From Planctomycetia bacterium (GTDB lineage: Bacteria; Planctomycetota; PLA2; JAEUHO01), in the NCBI GenBank assembly GCA_030618975.1, contig JAUXCH010000113.1:1-10066 (forward strand): a stretch of 10,066 nt of DNA, given 5' to 3'. The notes below the pieces were generated by a model. It was not told the origin of the DNA and did not search any database. It saw only the letters and a list, made by a program, of their open reading frames with translations. Positions 6,677 to 10,066 of the stretch are shown piece after piece; position 1 is the stretch's first letter, and the number at the start of each line of letters is the position of its first letter. Made by a program: the position numbers and the translations under genes.

Positions 6677-7438
6677 TCAGGCGAGGTCGGCGCGCCGGAC
6701 CGCGACGACCGCGCCGTAGAGCCCGAGGCCGGGGTGGGTCCGGTGGCGGAGGACGAGCGTCGGGGCGAGGAGTCCCGCGTCGTTCCCCGTGAGGAAGACC
6801 ACGGCCTCCGGCTGGTCGAAGCGCGCCACGAGCTTTTCCACGGCACCCGCAGCCCCCAGCACCACACCCGTCCGGATGGCGGTCTCGGTGTTTCGGCCCG
6901 GCACCTCGATCGCGCCCTGGAGGTTGATCACCGGGAGCCGGGCCGTCGCGGCCGCGAGCGCGCGCATCCCGAGCGTCAGGCCGGGCAGGATCGCCCCACC
7001 GACCAGCGCTCCCTCACCGTCTGCCATGTCGACGGTCAGGGCCGTCCCGCACGACACCACGACGGCGGGTCCCAGCGCGAGCGCCGAAGCGCCGAGGACC
7101 TGTACCCGCCGATCCATGCCCGCGCGCTCCGGCTGCTCCACCTTCGCGGGCGGGAGGCCCTTGAAGCCCGGATCCAGCGTGATCACGCGGCCCAGGCGGA
7201 GCTTGTCGACCTCCCAGGCGAGGTCCTTCACCTTGCCGGGGTCGCTCCCGTACAGGACGAAGAGTCCCTCGTTCCCCTGGAGCAAGGGGGCGGCGAACTC
7301 GCGCACGGTGCGGCCGTCCGCCTTCGGCAGCCGGCGGGGACCCGACACGTCGTCGCCCTTGACCGCGCCGAGCTTGACGCCGGAGTTCCCGACGTCGAGC
7401 ACCACGGTCAGTTGGTCATGATCGCCTTCGTCGGTCAC
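6677..7438 (-). CDS. coaX: Type III pantothenate kinase (CoaX-like)
   Basis: CoaX phosphorylates pantothenate with ATP, the first step of coenzyme A synthesis; the family is a cytoplasmic dimer of the acetate/sugar kinase (ASKHA) fold. The length of 253 residues is normal. Family landmarks: VVLDVGNSG (Asp15, Gly17, Asn18), the phosphate-binding loop; GMDRR (about 107-111); VVSCGTALTVD (about 127-137); 'GGAILPG' (147-153); 'FLTGNDA' (215-221); and 'HPGLGLYG' near the end. At the VV(D)xGTAxTxD position the usual catalytic-base Asp is Ser129 and the next residue is Cys130, a clear departure from what I know of the family. The start is GTG at 7438; the reading frame begins within the stop of the PDZ gene (GTGA overlap). 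About 10 residues precede the conserved DVGNS strand, slightly longer than typical. No Shine-Dalgarno is evident, consistent with coupling. A non-catalytic or altered paralogue, for example a regulatory Bvg-accessory-factor-like protein, is possible. Confidence 0.85.
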   Translation of the reverse strand: MTDEGDHDQLTVVLDVGNSGVKLGAVKGDDVSGPRRLPKADGRTVREFAAPLLQGNEGLFVLYGSDPGKVKDLAWEVDKLRLGRVITLDPGFKGLPPAKVEQPERAGMDRRVQVLGASALALGPAVVVSCGTALTVDMADGEGALVGGAILPGLTLGMRALAAATARLPVINLQGAIEVPGRNTETAIRTGVVLGAAGAVEKLVARFDQPEAVVFLTGNDAGLLAPTLVLRHRTHPGLGLYGAVVAVRRADLA

Positions 7439-8637
7439 TTGTTGTCGAGCGTCCGGGCTGCGCGCCTGGTCTTCGGGTCGCGCGGGTCGACGTTGAAGGT
7501 GATGAGCCTGCCACGGCGACTGATGACGACCTTCACCCGGCTCGTGTTGGGATCGATACGCTGGAGGGCGTTGATGGCGTCGGAGCGGGACTTCACCGGC
7601 TGGTCGTCGATGGAGACGAGGATGTCTTTCGGCTTCACGTCGAACCGGTCCGCGGGCGTCTCGGCCGCGATGCCCGTGATCACGAGTCCGATCACCTGGC
7701 CCTGTTCGTCCCGCGCGACCTGGGTGCTCACGGACTTTGCGAGGGTGTCCGCATCGCTCTTGCGGAGCCAGTCGAACGTGGGCTGGTCGACCTCGACGCG
7801 CGCCAGCTCGGGGGTCTCGTAGACCACCATCGGCTCCTGCTCGGGGGCGATCACGGGTTCGGGCCCCAGGTCGACCCCGCCCGTGACGCCGCTCTCCGTC
7901 CGCCCCTCGATCGGCGTGCCGTCGCCGCCCGGGGCGGCGGCGCCTCCGACGCGAGCGACCTTGACCTTGCCGGCGAGCCCGGACGGAAGTTCGATCGCGG
8001 CATCGTAGAGGTAGACGCCCTTCTTCACGGGCTCGCCATCCGGGTCGTCGTAGACCTCGTAGTGGAACTCGAACAAGCGCTCGCGCCCACGCTTGCGCTT
8101 CACGTCCACGAGCTTGATGCCGCCGCGCGGCTCCCCCCCGCCGTCGTGGATGAACTCGCCGGGCGAAAACACCTTGCGCCGGTCGGGCGCGAACTCCCAG
8201 AAGACGATCGTCTCCTCGGCCACCGCCTGGTCCTTCCGCGGACCGATGAAGAGGAGGAACGCGACCCGCCCCAACTTGCTGAGGTCGTCCTCGACCGGCG
8301 CCTGGACCTCGTCCAGCGCCTCCTCGGCAGGCGGCGTGGGCGGCATGGGCCCGGAGTAGATCCAGTGGAACCGCTTGCCCGAGGAGGTCCTGAACTCCAG
8401 CCGGTCGATCTCCTCGACCTCCTTCTGTGAGACGGGGGGTTTCAGGGCGGACCGGTTCGTCGTCGGCTGCGCGCGGAAGTCCTCGACCGCCTTGCCGGCC
8501 CAGTCGGGGCGGAGGAAGGTCGCATCGGCGACCGCCTTGGTGACGTCGAGCAGGATCCAGGCGGACAGCGCGACGACCCCCGCGCCCAGGATGACGTTCA
8601 GGAACCAGATGACGCGGCGCTGGCTGTGGGCTCGCAT
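7435..8637 (-). CDS. Membrane-anchored PDZ-domain protein, GspC-like
   Basis: The product is 400 residues. ATG at 8637 follows GGGAGA by 7 bases. A short basic N-terminus (MRAHSQRR) precedes a single membrane helix at about 9-31, placing the rest in the periplasm. Residues about 120-230 look like beta strands ('VAFLLFIGPRK', 'FWEFAPDRRKVFSPGEFI') reminiscent of the homology region of type II secretion GspC. A linker rich in Pro, Gly and Glu (about 230-280) follows. A PDZ domain covers about 310-385 ('GLVITGIAAETPADRFDVKPKDILVSIDDQPV', with the GLV carboxylate-binding-type loop and the 'DILVSIDDQPV' strand). One TM helix, a beta region and a C-terminal PDZ is the GspC architecture. However, no other type II secretion genes are in view and HtrA-type protease residues are absent, so a stand-alone PDZ scaffold remains possible. 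The TGA stop overlaps the coaX GTG. Confidence 0.75.
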   Translation of the reverse strand: MRAHSQRRVIWFLNVILGAGVVALSAWILLDVTKAVADATFLRPDWAGKAVEDFRAQPTTNRSALKPPVSQKEVEEIDRLEFRTSSGKRFHWIYSGPMPPTPPAEEALDEVQAPVEDDLSKLGRVAFLLFIGPRKDQAVAEETIVFWEFAPDRRKVFSPGEFIHDGGGEPRGGIKLVDVKRKRGRERLFEFHYEVYDDPDGEPVKKGVYLYDAAIELPSGLAGKVKVARVGGAAAPGGDGTPIEGRTESGVTGGVDLGPEPVIAPEQEPMVVYETPELARVEVDQPTFDWLRKSDADTLAKSVSTQVARDEQGQVIGLVITGIAAETPADRFDVKPKDILVSIDDQPVKSRSDAINALQRIDPNTSRVKVVISRRGRLITFNVDPRDPKTRRAARTLDNK

Positions 8638-8706
8638 GCGGAGTTCTCCCGGGCGGAAGGGGACCGGCCGCTCCTTAGACTACGACAGGCACCGGGTTGT
8701 TCCCGA

Positions 8707-8727
8707 CGCGTCGCGACCGCCGACGCG
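8707..8727 (-). other. Hairpin between obgE and the PDZ gene
   Basis: CGCGTCG (8707-8713) pairs perfectly with CGACGCG (8721-8727) around a 7-base loop. It lies in the 122-base spacer after the obgE stop. No T-tract follows on the minus strand, so intrinsic termination is uncertain; it may be an RNA-processing or 3'-end-stability element. The rest of the spacer shows only the PDZ gene's Shine-Dalgarno. Confidence 0.4.
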
Positions 8728-8759
8728 GGTGGGCTGGAAGAGTGCGACGACGCCCGGTT

Positions 8760-9818
8760 TCACGCGGGGGGCTTCCCCGAACTCCCGTCTTCCGCGTGCT
8801 CCGGGATCTCCGGAGCCGGCGGCGCGTCCTCCAAGGCGGCGACCACCACTCCCAGCAGCACCCCCAGGCCGGCCCCCGTGACGGCGGAGATCGGGTGTAC
8901 CTCCCCGTGGACCTCGGCGGCGAGTCGACCCAACGCCGTCCTCACGCCTTCCTCGTCCAGGGCGTCGGTCTTCGTCCCGGCGACGAGCTCGGGCCTCGTA
9001 GCCAGGCCCCGCCCGTAGGCCTCCAGCTCCCGTCTCACGGCCCGGTAGCTCTCGGCGGGATCGGAACCGTCGGCGGGAGCGAGCTCCACGAGGTGCACCA
9101 GGACGCGCGTGCGCTCGAGGTGGCGGAGGAACCGGTCCCCCAGCCCCTGGCCCCGGTGGGCCCCCTCGATCAGACCCGGCAGGTCGGCCAGGACGAACCG
9201 GCGGAAGTCGGGCAGGTCGACGATGCCCAGGTGCGGGGCCAGCGTGGTGAACGGGTAGTCCGCGATGCGAGGCGTGGCGCTCGAGAGTCTGGCGAGGAGC
9301 GTGCTCTTGCCGGCGTTCGGCAGCCCGACCAGCCCGACGTCCGCCAGGACCCTGAGCTCGAGCCTCAGGCGTGCCTCCTCCCGGGGCTCGCCGGGCTCCG
9401 CCTCCGTGGGGCGCTGGTTCGTGGCCGTGGCGAACTGTGAGTTCCCACGCCCGCCCCGCCCCCCCCTCGCCGCGACCCAGCGCTCGCCGGGTGTCGTCAG
9501 GTCCGCAAGGCGCACGCCGGAGGCGACGTCGTAGACCGTCGTTCCGACGGGCACGCTCACCACCCGGTCCGCGGCCGAGGCACCGGATCGGTTGTTGCCT
9601 CCCCCCGGATGCCCGTCCTCGGCGCGCGCGACACGGATCTCCTCCATGTCGCCGAAGGTCGTGAGCTGGACGTCCGCGAAGAGGATCACGCTGCCGCCCC
9701 GGCCGCCGTCGCCACCGGCGGGCCCACCGCGGGGCACCCGCTTCTCCCGGCGCCACGCCACCCGACCGTCGCCGCCCTTGCCGCTACGGACCGCCAGCTC
9801 GCGCTCGTCGATGAACAT
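8760..9818 (-). CDS. obgE: Obg/CgtA family ribosome-assembly GTPase
   Basis: Obg is a cytoplasmic GTPase that binds the 50S subunit late in assembly and links growth to stress. The length of 352 residues is typical for Gram-negative forms lacking the OCT tail. The glycine-rich Obg fold occupies residues 2-158 ('GGPAGGDGGRGGSV', 'RGGRGGRGN'). The G domain follows: G1 GLPNAGKST (165-173), switch I with TT at about 191-192, G3 DLPGLIEGA (about 212-220), G4 as GTKTD (281-285) and G5 SAVTG (311-315). G4 has Thr in place of the usual Asn of NKxD, which normally contacts the guanine base. The C-terminal ~25 residues are Pro/Glu-rich and probably disordered. The start ATG at 9818 has TAGGAGC 8 bases upstream. 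Position directly after rpmA matches the conserved rplU-rpmA-obg order. Confidence 0.96.
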   Translation of the reverse strand: MFIDERELAVRSGKGGDGRVAWRREKRVPRGGPAGGDGGRGGSVILFADVQLTTFGDMEEIRVARAEDGHPGGGNNRSGASAADRVVSVPVGTTVYDVASGVRLADLTTPGERWVAARGGRGGRGNSQFATATNQRPTEAEPGEPREEARLRLELRVLADVGLVGLPNAGKSTLLARLSSATPRIADYPFTTLAPHLGIVDLPDFRRFVLADLPGLIEGAHRGQGLGDRFLRHLERTRVLVHLVELAPADGSDPAESYRAVRRELEAYGRGLATRPELVAGTKTDALDEEGVRTALGRLAAEVHGEVHPISAVTGAGLGVLLGVVVAALEDAPPAPEIPEHAEDGSSGKPPA

Positions 9819-9839
9819 GGCATCCGCTCCTACCGTGCC

Positions 9840-9876
9840 CCGGCCTCCGAAGGGCGGCCGGCAGGCCGGCCGGCGA
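9840..9876. other. GC-rich hairpin and GGCCGGC iterations between rpmA and obgE
   Basis: CCGGCC (9840-9845) pairs with GGCCGG (9856-9861), with an extra CC/GG pair after a mismatch and a GAAG loop on the plus strand (CTTC on the transcript). Next to it, GGCCGGC recurs two or three times to 9876, allowing alternative pairings. It lies within the rpmA-obgE transcript, 22-60 bases before the obgE start, and may be a processing or attenuation structure. Confidence 0.4.
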
Positions 9877-9905
9877 GCAACACAGGGAGGGCAACGCGGG
9901 GAACG

Positions 9906-10066
9906 CTAGCCCTCGGTCGTCTCGGGAGGCCGGACGTGGACGGTGCGGTTCTTCCGGAACTCGACCACGCCCTCCGCGACGGAGAACAGCGTGTAGTCGC
10001 GACCCATCCGAACGCCCTTGCCGGGCTTGAAGCGCGAACCGAGCTGACGCACGAGGATGTGTCCCG
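9906..10066 (-). CDS. rpmA: 50S ribosomal protein L27, C-terminal part (5' end beyond window)
   Basis: About 52 C-terminal residues are visible, of a family usually near 85. The stretch GHILVRQLGSRFKPGKG, then MGRDYTLFSVAEGVVEF and a short Lys/Arg-Asn tail, matches the L27 core ('IIVRQRGTKF...VGxGRDHTLFA...G.V.F'). L27 sits at the 50S peptidyl-transferase centre; its functional N-terminus is outside the window. The stop TAG is at 9908-9906. The tail (RPPETTEG) is slightly extended and acidic. It lies 87 bases upstream of obgE, the standard arrangement. Confidence 0.95.
   Translation of the reverse strand, partial: GHILVRQLGSRFKPGKGVRMGRDYTLFSVAEGVVEFRKNRTVHVRPPETTEG

Noticed and set aside
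6734..7822. A plus-strand frame running across the coaX/PDZ junction
   Set aside because: It spans two genes that each show clear family motifs on the other strand; its sequence is Arg/Glu-rich with no family.

Overview
The window is a GC-rich stretch of bacterial chromosome in which every gene I can support lies on the minus strand, so transcription runs from high to low coordinates. The window suggests a Planctomycetota-like bacterium or a related high-GC Gram-negative lineage. This is inference only: it rests on a diderm-type lipoprotein pair with 'TSCGGG' signal ends, large secreted proteins with SbsA-type Ig-like domains, glycine-rich surface modules, and a GspC-like membrane PDZ protein. 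There is no rRNA or marker gene to fix the taxon.

Right part (about 10066 down to 6677): a housekeeping block. It holds the 3' part of rpmA (ribosomal protein L27), obgE/cgtA (ribosome-assembly GTPase), a membrane-anchored PDZ protein resembling the type II secretion protein GspC, and a type III pantothenate kinase (coaX). rpmA-obgE is the widely conserved order. The PDZ gene and coaX overlap by a GTGA stop/start junction and are probably translationally coupled. The coaX product has Ser where the family usually has its catalytic Asp.

Middle (6676 to 6245): about 430 bases without a convincing gene. It contains several perfect or near-perfect palindromes, a weak promoter candidate and a hairpin just upstream of the next gene's ribosome binding site.

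Left-centre (6244 to 955): two large genes 55 bases apart, encoding predicted secreted lipoproteins of 736 and 1007 residues. Both have SbsA-type Ig-like domains and appear to share a C-terminal module (TEWT ... RWR). The larger one also carries a long glycine-rich, probably beta-helical or beta-solenoid region with an 11-codon glycine run. They look like a co-expressed cell-envelope or surface-structure pair. The larger gene ends in a 23-base tandem repeat that places stop triplets in all three frames, followed by a strong hairpin terminator.

Left edge (826 to 1): the N-terminal part of a radical SAM/SPASM enzyme, running off the window. It starts directly after the terminator, so it is probably a separate or attenuated unit. 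I see no CRISPR array, tRNA, rRNA, insertion sequence or phage gene. The most unusual material is the lipoprotein pair and the altered CoaX active site.
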